DNA of 64,000 nucleotides, taken from assembly GCA_017654935.2 (NCBI GenBank), contig CM065698.1:37379678-37443677 (forward strand). Reading direction: 5' to 3'. The notes under the pieces were generated by a model, which was not told the origin of the DNA, searched no databases, and was given only the letters and a program-made list of their open reading frames with translations. Origin of the DNA: Phymorhynchus buccinoides. Its lineage: Eukaryota > Mollusca > Gastropoda > Neogastropoda > Raphitomidae. Below, one piece after another: positions 34,932 to 44,412 of the stretch. A program made the translations under genes and the position numbers. How positions within the stretch are numbered: the stretch's first letter is position 1; each line of letters opens with the position of its first letter.

Positions 34932-34999
<68 letters not shown>

Positions 35000-35094
35000 G
35001 TATGGAGAGTGAATAAATTTTAGTAAATTTTATTGTGTGCTTATATTTAGTTCTCTCTCTCTCTCTCTCGCTCGCTCCCTCCCTATCTCTCCAT

Positions 35095-35133
<39 letters not shown>

Positions 35134-35156
35134 AGACAGAGAGAGAGAGAGAGCGA
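34926..35156. repeat. (GATA)n, (GA)n, (TC)n and (GT)n microsatellites
   Basis: GATA units at about 34926-34950 pass into GA (to 34996). TC (35053-35070) and GT (35098-35130) runs, then GA, follow just before the transposon ORF. They may lie at its 5' end. Confidence 0.95.
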
Positions 35157-35178
35157 GGGACGGAGCCGAGAGAAGAAG

Positions 35179-36969
35179 ATGGCAAAAGTTGCTCACACCA
35201 AGGAATTGCACACACACAGACTGAATTCTCTGTGTAGACTTTGTGGGAACAGGTCAAAGAAATTTCATCAGAAGGAAACTTTTTTTTGCAAAGAATTTGC
35301 ATCAGTATTACAGCAGCACTTTGGGTTGGTGTTCTCTGAGAAAACACAAGGCGAGCAGTATTCTAGAACCATTTGTATACCATGCTATATGAAGGCCAAG
35401 AGAGCAAAAACATCTGGTAATCCATCTAAGAATGTTGTCCAGTCAATGAAACAGCAGATTGACAGGACAAACAGGATTTGGTCAGAGTTTAACCCCACAT
35501 GTGAAGCAGCTGATTGCATGGTCTGTTCTACATTCCTGGCCCAAGCTAAAGGAGGGAGAGCCGTTAAGAAGAAAAAATGTGTCAAATCTGTCAAGGCAGT
35601 GAGTGAGAACACCTATCATTCTACTACAGTGGGTTCAGGTGATATGTTTGTCAACAGCGCCAGTAGTGTAGGGGGGCCTTCAGGACTTGTCAACAGCATC
35701 AGTAGTGTAGCGGGGCCTTCAGGACTTGTCAACAGCGCCACTATTGTAGAGGAGCCTTCAGGGCTTGTCAACAGCACCAGTAGTTTAGGGGGGCCTTCAG
35801 GACCTGTCAACAGCGCCAGTATTGTAGGGGAGCCTTCAGGACTTGTCAACAGCGCCAGTAGTGTAGGGGGGCCTTCAGGACTTGTCAACAGCGCCACTAT
35901 TGTAGGGGAGCCTTCAGGACTTGTCAACAGCGCCAGTAGTGTAGGGGGGCCTTCAGGACTTGTCAACAGCGCCACTATTGTAGGGGAGCCTTCAGGACTT
36001 GTCAACAGCGCCAGTAGTGTAGGGGGGCTTTCAGGACTTGTCAACAGCGCCAGTAGTGTAGGGGAGCCTTCAGGACTTGTCAACAGCGCCAGTAGTGTAG
36101 GGGGGCCTTCAGGACTTGTCAACAGCGCCAGTAGTGTAGGGGGGCCTTCAGGACTTGTCAACAGCGCCAGTAGTGTAGGGGGGCCTTCAGGACTTGTCAA
36201 CAGCGCCAGTAGTGTAGGGGAGCCTTCAGGACTTGTCAACAGCGCCAGTAGTGTAGGGGGGCTTTCAGGACTTGTCAACAGCGCCAGTAGTGTAGGGGAG
36301 CCTTCAGGACTTGTCAACAGCACCAGTAGTTTAGGGGGGCCTTCAGGACTTGTCAACAGCGCCACTATTGTAGGGGAGCCTTCAGGACTTGTCAACAGCA
36401 CCACTATTGTAGGGGAGCCTTCAGGACTTGTCAACAGCGCCACTATTGTAGGGGAGCCTTCAGGACTTGTCAACAGCAATAGCACCACTAGTGTATGGGA
36501 GCCTTCAGGACTTGTCAACAGCGCCTGCAGTGCAAGGGAGCTTTCAGGACTTGTCAACAGTATATGGGAGACATCTATCAGTGCTGCTACAGTAGTGAAT
36601 GATAATTTAGGCGACAGCATTGTCAATGAGAAACAACAGGACAATGCAGCTCACAAGCCATCCATGTTTCAGCCGTCAGCGTCATCAACACCTCAGCATA
36701 ACAGTGTCAAAAGGGCCTTGATAGGTTATCTCAATACCAAAGCATCAGGTCTTCCAAAGAGCACCAATCCATCAACACAAGTTGAGGAAGAAAACATGAG
36801 TGATATTAGTGATACGATATCAGAGATCGATACATCAATTGAGACAGACTTGGAAGGAAATCAGGGACAGATCCAGTCATGTCAGTCCTCACTGCCATCT
36901 GAAACAGGTGCATCAGCCATCAAAAACCGGACCACACCCCCCTCATCTCCTACCTCTAGAAGAACTTGA
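35179..36969 (+). CDS. RAG1-N-terminus-like protein with 13-residue repeats
   Basis: From the ATG at 35179 the frame has LNSLCRLCGNRSKKF (C-x2-C) near residue 16-30, then ICIPCYMKAKRA (C-x2-C), then DCMVCSTFLAQAKGGRAVKK (C-x2-C plus basic run). RAG1's N-terminal zinc region has the same order: a CRLCG motif, a second C-x2-C about 60 residues later, and a CDIC-type motif followed by basic residues. The match is in order, spacing and several identities, so I infer common origin. Residues from about 158 to 460 are 13-residue repeats. The tail is Ser/Thr/Asp/Glu-rich. The frame ends at 36967-36969 after a probable frameshift, because the reading continues in another frame. Confidence 0.65.
   Translation: MAKVAHTKELHTHRLNSLCRLCGNRSKKFHQKETFFCKEFASVLQQHFGLVFSEKTQGEQYSRTICIPCYMKAKRAKTSGNPSKNVVQSMKQQIDRTNRIWSEFNPTCEAADCMVCSTFLAQAKGGRAVKKKKCVKSVKAVSENTYHSTTVGSGDMFVNSASSVGGPSGLVNSISSVAGPSGLVNSATIVEEPSGLVNSTSSLGGPSGPVNSASIVGEPSGLVNSASSVGGPSGLVNSATIVGEPSGLVNSASSVGGPSGLVNSATIVGEPSGLVNSASSVGGLSGLVNSASSVGEPSGLVNSASSVGGPSGLVNSASSVGGPSGLVNSASSVGGPSGLVNSASSVGEPSGLVNSASSVGGLSGLVNSASSVGEPSGLVNSTSSLGGPSGLVNSATIVGEPSGLVNSTTIVGEPSGLVNSATIVGEPSGLVNSNSTTSVWEPSGLVNSACSARELSGLVNSIWETSISAATVVNDNLGDSIVNEKQQDNAAHKPSMFQPSASSTPQHNSVKRALIGYLNTKASGLPKSTNPSTQVEEENMSDISDTISEIDTSIETDLEGNQGQIQSCQSSLPSETGASAIKNRTTPPSSPTSRRT
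35655..36570 (+). repeat. 39-bp coding minisatellite, about 23 copies
   Basis: The unit codes for ASSVGGPSGLVNS or ATIVGEPSGLVNS. I counted 23 units with two main versions that alternate in parts (GG after SV, GE after IV). All but one are 39 bp, so the frame is kept. One unit has a 6-bp insertion near 36477. Confidence 0.95.
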
Positions 36970-36970
36970 G

Positions 36971-37183
36971 GCTCCACTGACAGCTGCAGAAGAAGCCTAC
37001 TTCACAGGTTTAGTCCGCATCAAAATGCAACAGTCAGAGGACAAAGAGACTGTTACTTGCAAGACTAGGGGCCAGCCCATCATCCTGATGAAGATAACTA
37101 AAGCCAGGAAGCCTTCAGCTTTAGCTAGGACTCCAACAAGGAAAATGAGAGTGAACAAAGTCGCCAACATTCGAAAAGAGTTT
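36971..37183 (+). pseudogene. Linker segment between N-terminal and transposase parts
   Basis: This reading frame, opened by a shift before 36969, codes for LEAPLTAAEEAYFTGLVRIK and a basic stretch ending NKVANIRKEF. A TGA at 37184-37186 follows. The frame then continues directly as the transposase ORF, so one frameshift and one stop codon separate the pieces. Confidence 0.6.
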
Positions 37184-37204
37184 TGAGGTGCCTCTGATTC
37201 TGAT

Positions 37205-38281
37205 TTGCTAAAACAGCAAAGTGAAGAGATCCAGTCCTTGAGGAAAGAAAAAAAGAGGGCAGTTCTAGAAGCTGCTGGGTGTTTGAAAAGTCACATCACA
37301 GCCAAAGACGCAATGAAACTTGTCATTAGGATGTCAATGACATATGGAAAACAGAGGCAGTTTAGACAGATGTTAAGGAAGTTGGGGATTAGTTTTGACA
37401 GCCAGGAAAAAGAGAAAGACTTCAAAAACAGTTTGTTTTGCGATGAGGTACAGATCAGTATGCGTAAACTTAGTTTTCATCTTCCCAAAAGCGGCACTGA
37501 ATGCAGAAAGTTCTTCCCTGTGGCACACGTCAAAGATCTACAAAATGTTGTCACTAGTCTTCTCAATCAGTACGACCAAAAACATCTCCTGACCTGGCAC
37601 AGAAACACCATCCCTGAAGATGAAATCTGGGTGAAGATTGCAGGCGACCATGGAGGCGGCAGCTTCAAAGTGGTGCTGTCCATAGCCAATACCCAACACC
37701 CCAATGCCAGGGACAACAGCTTCCTCATCTGTCTGGTGGAGGCCAAGGACACCAACGAAAACATCAGGAGTGTTCTGGGCCCAATGAACGAGCAGATCCA
37801 ACAGTTGGAACAATCCAAGTGGAATCAGAAAACGCTCCGAATATTTTTGTGTGGAGACTACGATTTCCTGACAAAAATGTTCGGTCTCTCAGGAGCTCAG
37901 GGAGTTTTCCCATGCCTGTGGTGCACTGCCACAAAGCAGCAGAATTACCCACAGGACCGTGTCGGCGAAAACGAGATCACGCCCAGAACACTTGCAGGCA
38001 TGAAAGACCAGCATGCAAAGTTTGTTCGAGGCGGCTCAAAAAAGGCCAAGGCCAAAGAGTACCAGAACCAGGTGCTGCCAGTTGTGTGGGACATTGAACT
38101 GGACCACGTGGCCCCTCCCTACCTGCACATCCTTCTGGGGGTGGCCAAGAAGCATCATGATTTGCTGAAGGAAGAGTGCTTTGACCTGGATAAGAGATTA
38201 GCCCTGGACATGAAACCAGACGACCCCAACCTGAAGGTCACCAAATCAAGTTTCAAAGATGTTGTCAAGAAAGTCAACTCT
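37205..38281 (+). CDS. DDE-type transposase with RAG1-like motif order
   Basis: About 359 residues remain before an apparent donor (TCT|GTACGTG). WVKIAGDHGGGSFK places an Asp at residue 148. FLCGDYDFLTKMFGLSG places further Asp residues at 218 and 220, directly before a FPCLWCTATK zinc pair. WDIELDHVAPPYLHILLGV follows. In RAG1 and Transib the first catalytic Asp lies in a 'GDG' turn, the second in a 'G-x-G-Y-D' turn followed by a C-x2-C, so the order and spacing correspond. The terminal catalytic Glu should lie downstream and is not seen. The assignment to the RAG1/Transib-related fold is inference. That this is a transposase of this element is more secure. Confidence 0.65.
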
Positions 38282-38356
38282 GTACGTGCGCGTCCATGCG
38301 TGTGTGTGTGTTTCTCTCTCTCTCTCTCTCTCTCTTCCTCTCTCTCTCTCTCTCTT

Positions 38357-38399
<43 letters not shown>

Positions 38400-38447
38400 T
38401 TAGCTTGCCTGTTTGATCGAATTGTTTCTGAATGAACTTTTCCACAG
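38282..38447. repeat. Intron-like microsatellite (TG, TC)
   Basis: TC (38313-38354) and GT (38361-38397) runs lie between a GTACGTG donor-like site and a TCCACAG acceptor-like site. The phases of the flanking frames do not match for these exact sites, so the splice is not proven. Confidence 0.6.
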
Positions 38448-38800
38448 CGCCACATCAACTAACAACATTCCGGTTCTTCCCGTACAAGCAAAAGAAAAAC
38501 AGCGAATCTGAAGAACAAACCTCCCAGAAAGAAAAAAGACGGCCAAGGCGAAAGCAGGAGAGATCAAACATCAGAATACACTTCTGTCCCGTTGACGGCC
38601 AGTGGCAGCAGGAGAGACTTGGTCTTTTAACAGTCGACATGGTTGAAGTGAGACATCACCGGGCAATGGAAGAAAGACTTGTACCTATCACTGCCAAGCC
38701 AATCAATCCCGTGGAGATCGGGAAAGACGGGAACTGTCTTTTCCGTACGTTCAGTTTCCTCCTGTTTGGTCACGAGAATATCGCATACCTCATATACTAC
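38448..38800 (+). pseudogene. OTU cysteine-protease box
   Basis: After a basic Lys/Arg-rich stretch the frame reads NPVEIGKDGNCLFRTFSFLL. This is the DGNC-x-F-R Cys box of OTU-family deubiquitinases, with the nucleophile Cys and the preceding Asp. The reading is lost after about 38800, and the His box of OTU was not found. OTU domains are carried by several eukaryotic transposons and viruses. Confidence 0.6.
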
Positions 38801-39065
38801 TTACATGATACGTCAATTAACAAACAATCATATTCTTTTTCTTTCAATTGAGATGCCACTCCTTGAGATCTTGCGATCCTGTGCTCCGACCATGGATGGG
38901 TGCAAAACAACCATCTGGACTGAATGGCCTGACAACTGAACCGGCAGAGCCCGACAGCCATCTCCCTTGCCTTGCATGGATGCCCTGAACCCTGGTTCCT
39001 TGAACCAGCTGAGAGAACTCAAAGCCAGTGGAGAGCTACAAGGCATACAACGCCTGTGAATAACA

Positions 39066-39242
39066 ATGAACGTTGGGAGAATAAGTGGTGATGTATACAT
39101 AGCCTCAAACTTGAGGTCCGGGAGCCACTGGACAGTGGCAATATTTGATCCGTCTCATCACAGTATTTATTGTTGTGACTCTCTGGGGTGGCCCATACCG
39201 AACGAACTCATTGCCAGAATTGAGCGTATTCTTGAGCTTTAA
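39066..39242 (+). pseudogene. Ulp1/C48-like protease fragment
   Basis: The frame of 58 residues reads LRSGSHWTVAIFDPSHHSIY followed by CCDSLGW. A His-Trp pair, then an 'I-Y-x-x-D-S-L-G' Asp, is the His/Asp part of the Ulp1/adenain fold. The Cys that would complete the triad should follow, but a TAA at 39240-39242 ends the frame. With the OTU box it suggests a cysteine-protease module attached to this transposon. Confidence 0.5.
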
Positions 39243-39274
39243 AGTTCAAGGGCAGTATGAGTAGTGTATAGTGT

Positions 39275-40430
39275 CACTTTTTTTGTCCGGGCGGCGGAGC
39301 CAAATTGCGGCGGAGCAGAGATCGATCGCTGATTGGTCGATGGATTGATTTTATTGATTGATTATGCATAATAATAATAATAATAATCAATCGCTCCGCC
39401 TCAGTGCGATGAGTCGATTGCCAGGTGATTGATGTGTGATTGATCGATTTAAAAAAAAAATGATTCTGATCGTGAATGTTAGTTAATGAGGTCGATGTGA
39501 TCGATTTAAATGTGCCGATCAAGATTTTGATGGCTGGATGGATGGTGGGTTGGTTGGTAGTCGAGTTTGTTAGGGTCCAAGTCGATTGATAGGTGATTGA
39601 TGGGTGATTGATGATCGATCGATTTTTTTTTTAATGAATCGATGGGTGATCGCTAATGACGCGTCGGATCAGGATTGCAGATTTTGCTTGATGGGTGAAT
39701 GGTTGGTTGTTTTGGTTGTCGAGATGGCCCTAGAGGTTCGTGAATGACACAAAAGCGTGGCGCTCGATTAGGTCTTGGTCATTTACTTTAACATGTCGGG
39801 ATCGCTAATTAGCTACGGGTGTTAGATTTGGGTGGGGATTCCCCTTATGGGCGTTAGCGGTCAGAGGGTTATAGTGACAGAGAGAGAGGGATAGGGTCAG
39901 GTGTCGTAGCGAACAGTCATTTCGAACGTCGGATCGATGATTCGTTACGGGTGATAGACTCGGTGGGTTAGAGAGCGAGAGGATCAGCCCCCCTATCGCG
40001 GAAATAATGCCCGACATTTCGGACGCTGGATCGATCGATTTCCCTATGGGGAGCTAGCGGTCAGAGGGTTACAGCGACAGAGAGGGATAGGCTCAGGTGG
40101 CGTAGCGTGGGACTCGGTTTATTTTAGCTGACGCTCGTGGATCGATCGATCGATTCGTTACGGGTGATAGATTCGGAGGGATAGGGAGAAAGAGGGCGTC
40201 GAATGCGCATGTTCGGGGGAACGTCCTGACATTTAGGCCGATGGATAGTTCCAGGTGTTGCACCATGCTGGCGCGATCGTAGAGAAGCGTAACTAATCGT
40301 CAGGGAGAGGCTGGCTCTCTCTTAACGGCTTAGTAATTGAAAAGCGAGACGAGAGAGCGCTTCGATAAAGAGAGTTTGCCTCGCCCCATTCATGTTCTCT
40401 CACAGGCAATTAGACACACGCGTTGAGAAA
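39275..40430. repeat. Polinton non-coding flank with GATCGAT-rich and about 200-bp degenerate repeats
   Basis: ATTGATTGATT and GATCGATCGATT strings are dense. The block GCGGTCAGAGGGTTATAGTG and on (39855) recurs at 40050, and CGTTACGGGTGATAGA recurs at 39942 and 40154. I infer a terminal or subterminal region of the element, but a matching inverted repeat at the other end was not found. Confidence 0.5.
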
Positions 40431-40539
40431 TAGTGACGGAGTTGGTCAAGGGAGAAAAAAGAGAGCGAGCGAACACCGAACAAACTTTATCGTTCAACGA
40501 GAGTATAAAAGCGTTAGTTAGAGGTCATTGTTTTAAAAA

Positions 40540-41181
40540 ATGGATCCGCAATGGCGTACGCCTTTTACTTGTCTTATTTCGAGCCCTTCCCAAGCCGGGA
40601 AATCCGTGTTTGTAAAATTTTTTATCGAGCATTTGCCCGAGATGACGACGCCCGTACCTGAGGAGATTATATGGTGTTACGGAGAATGGCAAAGCGGTTA
40701 CAGAGACTTGCCTAAAATGGTGATATTGAAGGAAGGACTACCAGACACGAACGACTGGACGGATAATAAAAGTCATTTGATAGTGCTCGACGATTTAATG
40801 GCCGAAACTAATCACGATTTAATGGCCGAAACTAATCAATCGATAACTAAGCTGTTTACGAAAGGCAGTCACCATTGTAATTTAAGCGTCTTTTACATCG
40901 TTCAAAACCTGTTTTCAAAAAATAAAGAAAGCAGAACCATCAGTTTAAACAGTCATTACATGGTGGTGTTTAAAAACCCCAGAGACGCTTCCCAGATTTC
41001 TCATCTGGCCAAACAGATGTTTCCGGGTAAGCGCAAGTATATGGAGGAAGCATATAAAGACGCTACAACGAGTCCGTACGGTTATTTATTAATCGATCTC
41101 GTGCAAAGTACCCCGGAACACCTTCGACTAAGAAGTCAGATTTTTCCGGGCGAGCGACAGACGGTCTACGCTAAAAAATAA
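40540..41181 (+). CDS. Maverick packaging ATPase (FtsK/A32-like)
   Basis: The 213-residue ORF from the ATG at 40540 has a Walker A loop SSPSQAGKSVFV near residue 14-25 and a Walker B HLIVLDDLM near residue 82-90. Next come LFTKGSHHCNLSVFYIVQNL and SLNSHYMVVFKNPRD, hallmarks of Maverick/adintovirus genome-packaging ATPases. It powers DNA entry into a capsid in intact elements. The frame is open throughout. A 24-bp tandem duplication just after Walker B doubles the residues DLMAETNH, an unusual insertion that could disturb the active site. Confidence 0.85.
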   Translation: MDPQWRTPFTCLISSPSQAGKSVFVKFFIEHLPEMTTPVPEEIIWCYGEWQSGYRDLPKMVILKEGLPDTNDWTDNKSHLIVLDDLMAETNHDLMAETNQSITKLFTKGSHHCNLSVFYIVQNLFSKNKESRTISLNSHYMVVFKNPRDASQISHLAKQMFPGKRKYMEEAYKDATTSPYGYLLIDLVQSTPEHLRLRSQIFPGERQTVYAKK

Positions 41182-41379
41182 TGGCTGCTCGCGTAAAGAA
41201 ATTATAATCCTAAACTTCTACAACACGTTACTAGTTCGGCTTGCGGTTTATACGTTGTGTATTTTATCATTATGAAATCTCGCGGAGCTACGATGGGTAG
41301 ACTTTTAGCCCCTTTCCAGCCTCACGATCCGAGTTTCAACGATCGCCTGGTGTGGAATTTAGTACAACGCCTGATATGA
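41181..41379 (+). pseudogene. Adenain-type maturation protease, C-terminal remnant
   Basis: A start codon overlaps the ATPase stop but opens only eight codons. After it, in another frame (from 41197), the residues SSACGLYVVYF and on fit the Cys region of adenovirus/Maverick proteases, ending at TGA 41377-41379. The His and Asp parts of the catalytic triad are missing. An internal deletion near 41200 explains both the short first frame and the missing core. Confidence 0.65.
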
Positions 41380-41867
41380 TTGGTCGAGGGGTTTATATAT
41401 TAAGAAAAGCATCCCCCCGGACGATCATTAATTCGAGAATCATGAGCGGTGAAAGCGCTAGTTATTTCCCGTTAGGGGGAAACCTGTACGCCGCCGTGAA
41501 ACGATGGAAAAGACTACCCAGAGTGTCTTTGCGGCAATACGTCTCCCCTAGCGGGGTAAAAGGGGGCCGCTTAGAAGTCTCCCGTAACACCGCTTGGATG
41601 GAGGAAAAACATTTTAAAAGGTTAATGAAGATCGCTCCAAAAATCTACCAAGAAATGGGGAAACAACTGCAGCGGCCGGCGAAAGAAACCGAAGAAGAAG
41701 AAGAAGAAGAAGCGGTCAAAGAAGAAGGAGACGAAGGAGAGAAGAAGAAGAAACAGGAAACGCAACAAAGACGCTCGGAAACGGGGCCCCGGGATCCTCG
41801 GCGCTCGGACACTGGGGGGTGGGATCACCAGCCTTATTTTTACGCCGAACGCTACTGTCCGGAGTAA
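41376..41867 (+). CDS. Maverick ORF with basic core and Glu/Lys-rich tail
   Basis: The ATG at 41376 overlaps the preceding TGA. The product (163 residues) starts MIGRGVYILRKASPRT and has a basic middle (YAAVKRWKRLPRVSLRQYVS), then a long Glu/Lys-rich tail. I do not recognise it. Its position after the protease suggests a minor virion or core protein, which is inference only. Confidence 0.55.
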   Translation: MIGRGVYILRKASPRTIINSRIMSGESASYFPLGGNLYAAVKRWKRLPRVSLRQYVSPSGVKGGRLEVSRNTAWMEEKHFKRLMKIAPKIYQEMGKQLQRPAKETEEEEEEEAVKEEGDEGEKKKKQETQQRRSETGPRDPRRSDTGGWDHQPYFYAERYCPE

Positions 41868-42158
41868 CGGGATCCGTCAAGGAGTCCCGTGACTAACGGG
41901 AAATGACAGCAGCAGCCGTAGCGACGATCCCGTTAACGACTTAACCGTGACTAACTCGTCAGCGGCACCGACAGTTTCTTGGCACCGAGCGGCGGAGAAG
42001 AATAGGAGGACGTGGCGTTGTGTAGCGTAACGGCTCAATTAACCAATCGAGGGTGAATAGCTTTAGACCGTTTATAAGGACGGGACACTGGCGTTCATCC
42101 TCAAACATTTACCAATTTTCCAAAGCGAAACAAACTCGACTCTCACTGGTAAGCGACG

Positions 42159-42515
42159 ATGGAAAACTTTATTGATAACTTAGAAAAAAGAATCCAGATG
42201 GACATTAGGCAGATTTCCATCGAGAGGTGCGAGGGCTGCTACCACGATTACGCTAATCAACTCGGCCACTCCTGTCTCACTACGCCCTATGAGGAACAAG
42301 TGTTTTTTCGTTTCGATGAGGCTTTTGAGCGCCTAGATGTTGAGACTCTACTCGCTAGCCTGGCCGGTGCGATGGAAGTGAAAATGGTTGTGGACGCATC
42401 GTGTCAAGAAGTGGCTGATGCGTGGTTGAAAGCCGATTCTGTGGTAGCAGCCGCCGCGGCTCAAGCGGTGACGACGCTGGCGGCAGAAGAAAAAGAAGAA
42501 AAAGAAAAACAATAA
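42159..42515 (+). CDS. Small Maverick ORF, unknown
   Basis: The 118-residue product begins MENFIDNLEKRIQMDIRQIS and contains a CEGCYHDYANQLGHSC Cys/His cluster that may bind zinc, then an Ala-rich stretch and a Glu/Lys tail. A leader with a possible TATA-like TTTATAAGG at 42071 precedes it. The function is unknown. Confidence 0.6.
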   Translation: MENFIDNLEKRIQMDIRQISIERCEGCYHDYANQLGHSCLTTPYEEQVFFRFDEAFERLDVETLLASLAGAMEVKMVVDASCQEVADAWLKADSVVAAAAAQAVTTLAAEEKEEKEKQ

Positions 42516-42536
42516 GTCTGTTTTTGCAGAAGAATC

Positions 42537-42830
42537 ATGGCTTCTACGTCCTCCTCCTCCCCCGCCGCCGCCGCCACCGACGAGACCTACGTGTCGGCCT
42601 AAGGCAACGAGTTAATACCGCTATCCACCCGGGAAGGAGAGCGCAATATTTTCGCGAGCTGCGGGCTCTGGAAGGACAAGCCTGTCGTCCACGTCCGACG
42701 CTACACTGTGGGGACCCGGAATCAACTGTTCCCTACCAAAACGGGCGTCTGTTTGAACGAAACGGAATTAAAAAAACTTTTGAAGGAAATGGGGCAGTTG
42801 AAAAGGAAGGTGAAGGGGCTGGTTAATTAA
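42537..42830 (+). pseudogene. PC4-like single-strand DNA-binding ORF with internal stop
   Basis: The frame from the ATG at 42537 has an Ala/Ser-rich start and an in-frame TAA at 42600-42602. Then a PC4-like pattern follows: RNIFASCGLWKDKPVVHVRR, then LFPTKTGVCLNETELKKLL. PC4/p15-type proteins bind single-stranded DNA and occur in several Maverick-type elements. Apart from the stop the frame is open to 42828-42830, so the break is recent or a sequencing error. Confidence 0.6.
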
Positions 42831-42992
42831 AAAACGGTTGGTTGATTTTTTCTTGATTTGTTTTTTCTTTCTGGTTAATGTTGTCGACATAAATATTATT
42901 TAAATGATGTTAAATCGGGTGTTGTTGATGATGTATTACGCTCTACCGCTTAATTAAAATCAGTGTTAAGAAAGACAATGTTGATGCTGATG

Positions 42993-44134
42993 CAGACCTG
43001 TCTACCCATACGATTTCGCCGTATTTTATACGCGTACTTGACAAAAATCCGATAAATACGGTACCCAATATAAAAATCCGGCCAAAAAAAAATCCGACTA
43101 TCACTTCTGTTTACTGCACATGATATCGAGAACGGGCGTATTGTTTTAGCTGCTGTGCATATACTCTCTTTCTGGCGCCTTTTTGTGTTGATTGGCCGAG
43201 ATCTTCCACTTCCGGTTCGAGATTTTGCGTGGTTTCGTGGCAGCCATTTTGTTTCCTTTGCTGTTTAGCATTACTCTGGTTATCTGCGAACATGTCGAAG
43301 CGTCCATCTAGTAGTGAAGATGACGGTCCCAAATCGAAGAAAAGGGAGCAAGAATTTCTTGACAAATATACCCAAGAACCAGGCATCACCGCTTCAAGTT
43401 TGGGGAAAACTTACGCGTACTGTAAGTACTGTAAACGCGACTTCTCGATTGCATCGTCCGGCAAGTTCGACATCACCCTCCATTGTGAGACGAAGGGGCA
43501 CTTGATGAAAAAGGAACTTCTCAAAGCCGCTGCCTGTACCCAAAGCATAGCGAAATACATGCCACCCAAGACCATGACAACGCATGAGCAAAACGTGATC
43601 AGAGCCGAAACGATAGCTGAAGTGATCTGCAAAATGAACCTGCCTCTTTCGACAGCTGACGTAATTTCACAGACTGTGAAAAGCGCGTTCCCAGACTCTG
43701 CCATCGCGGCCAGCTACAGCTGTTGTCGCAGCAAGACAACGAAAATAGTTGAACACCTGGCTTCAGAAATAAAAGAGACACTTGGGGAGAAAATTCGCTC
43801 TGGCCCCTTTAGTGTTAGCACTGATGGGTCCAATGAACAACGTGACAAACAGTACCCGGTGGTCATCACAACATTTGGTGACAGTGGTGTGACTACTGAT
43901 CTGCTGGCTGTGCCAATTCTGGACTTGGACCATGCCTCTACAGGTTGGTGTTTTATTTTTAAAGCTGTTTACTCTCTCTCTCTCTCTCTCACTTTTTTCA
44001 CACACAAACACACATTCTCTCTCTCTCTCTCTCACAAACAAACACACATTCTCTCTTTCTCAGTCTCACACAAACACACTCTCTCTCTCTCTCACACACA
44101 CACACATTCTCTCTTTCTCAGTCTCACACAAACA

Positions 44135-44165
<31 letters not shown>

Positions 44166-44412
44166 TCTCTCTCTCACACACGCACACACACCGTGTACTG
44201 ATAGCCTGGTTTATGCTGTTACAGGACAGAACATTTTCAAACTCCTGGAGAAGGAACTGAAGGTGCCCCCACCTGAGGATGCGCCCTTGGTTGGAGACCC
44301 ACCTCAGCTCCCTGAACCCTCAGTACCTTGGGAGAACTGTCTGGCCTTGGGATGTGACAACGCTGCAGTCATGACTGGACATACAAATGGTGTGTATGGA
44401 CGCATGATTACC
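42993..44412 (+). mobile_element. hAT transposon, 3'-truncated
   Basis: The sequence CAGACCTGTCTACCC at 42993 could be the left terminus. The transposase starts 300 bp later. The match to hAT coding sequence ends near 44410, after which the sequence again looks like the Maverick. No right terminus remains. Confidence 0.55.

Larger units (their letters stand above)
35179..39242 (+). mobile_element. RAG1-N-terminus-like (N-RAG-TP-type) transposon, decayed
   Basis: One strand carries, in order, a Cys-rich N-terminal domain resembling the N-terminus of vertebrate RAG1, a repetitive linker, a DDE-type transposase, an OTU cysteine box and a Ulp1/C48-like end. I recall that an Aplysia transposon named N-RAG-TP was described as having a RAG1-like N-terminal part, and this looks like a relative, but I could not check it. 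A frameshift near 36960, a stop at 37184-37186 and unclear splicing after 38281 suggest that this copy is inactive or has unannotated introns. Terminal inverted repeats and target duplications were not identified. A second, partly amplified copy is at 55434-56624. Confidence 0.6.

Noticed and set aside
35616..36644. 342-residue minus-strand frame over the 13-residue repeat
   Set aside because: It is the antisense shadow of the in-frame coding minisatellite (Leu-Thr-Ser-Pro-Glu-Gly repeats) with no independent support.
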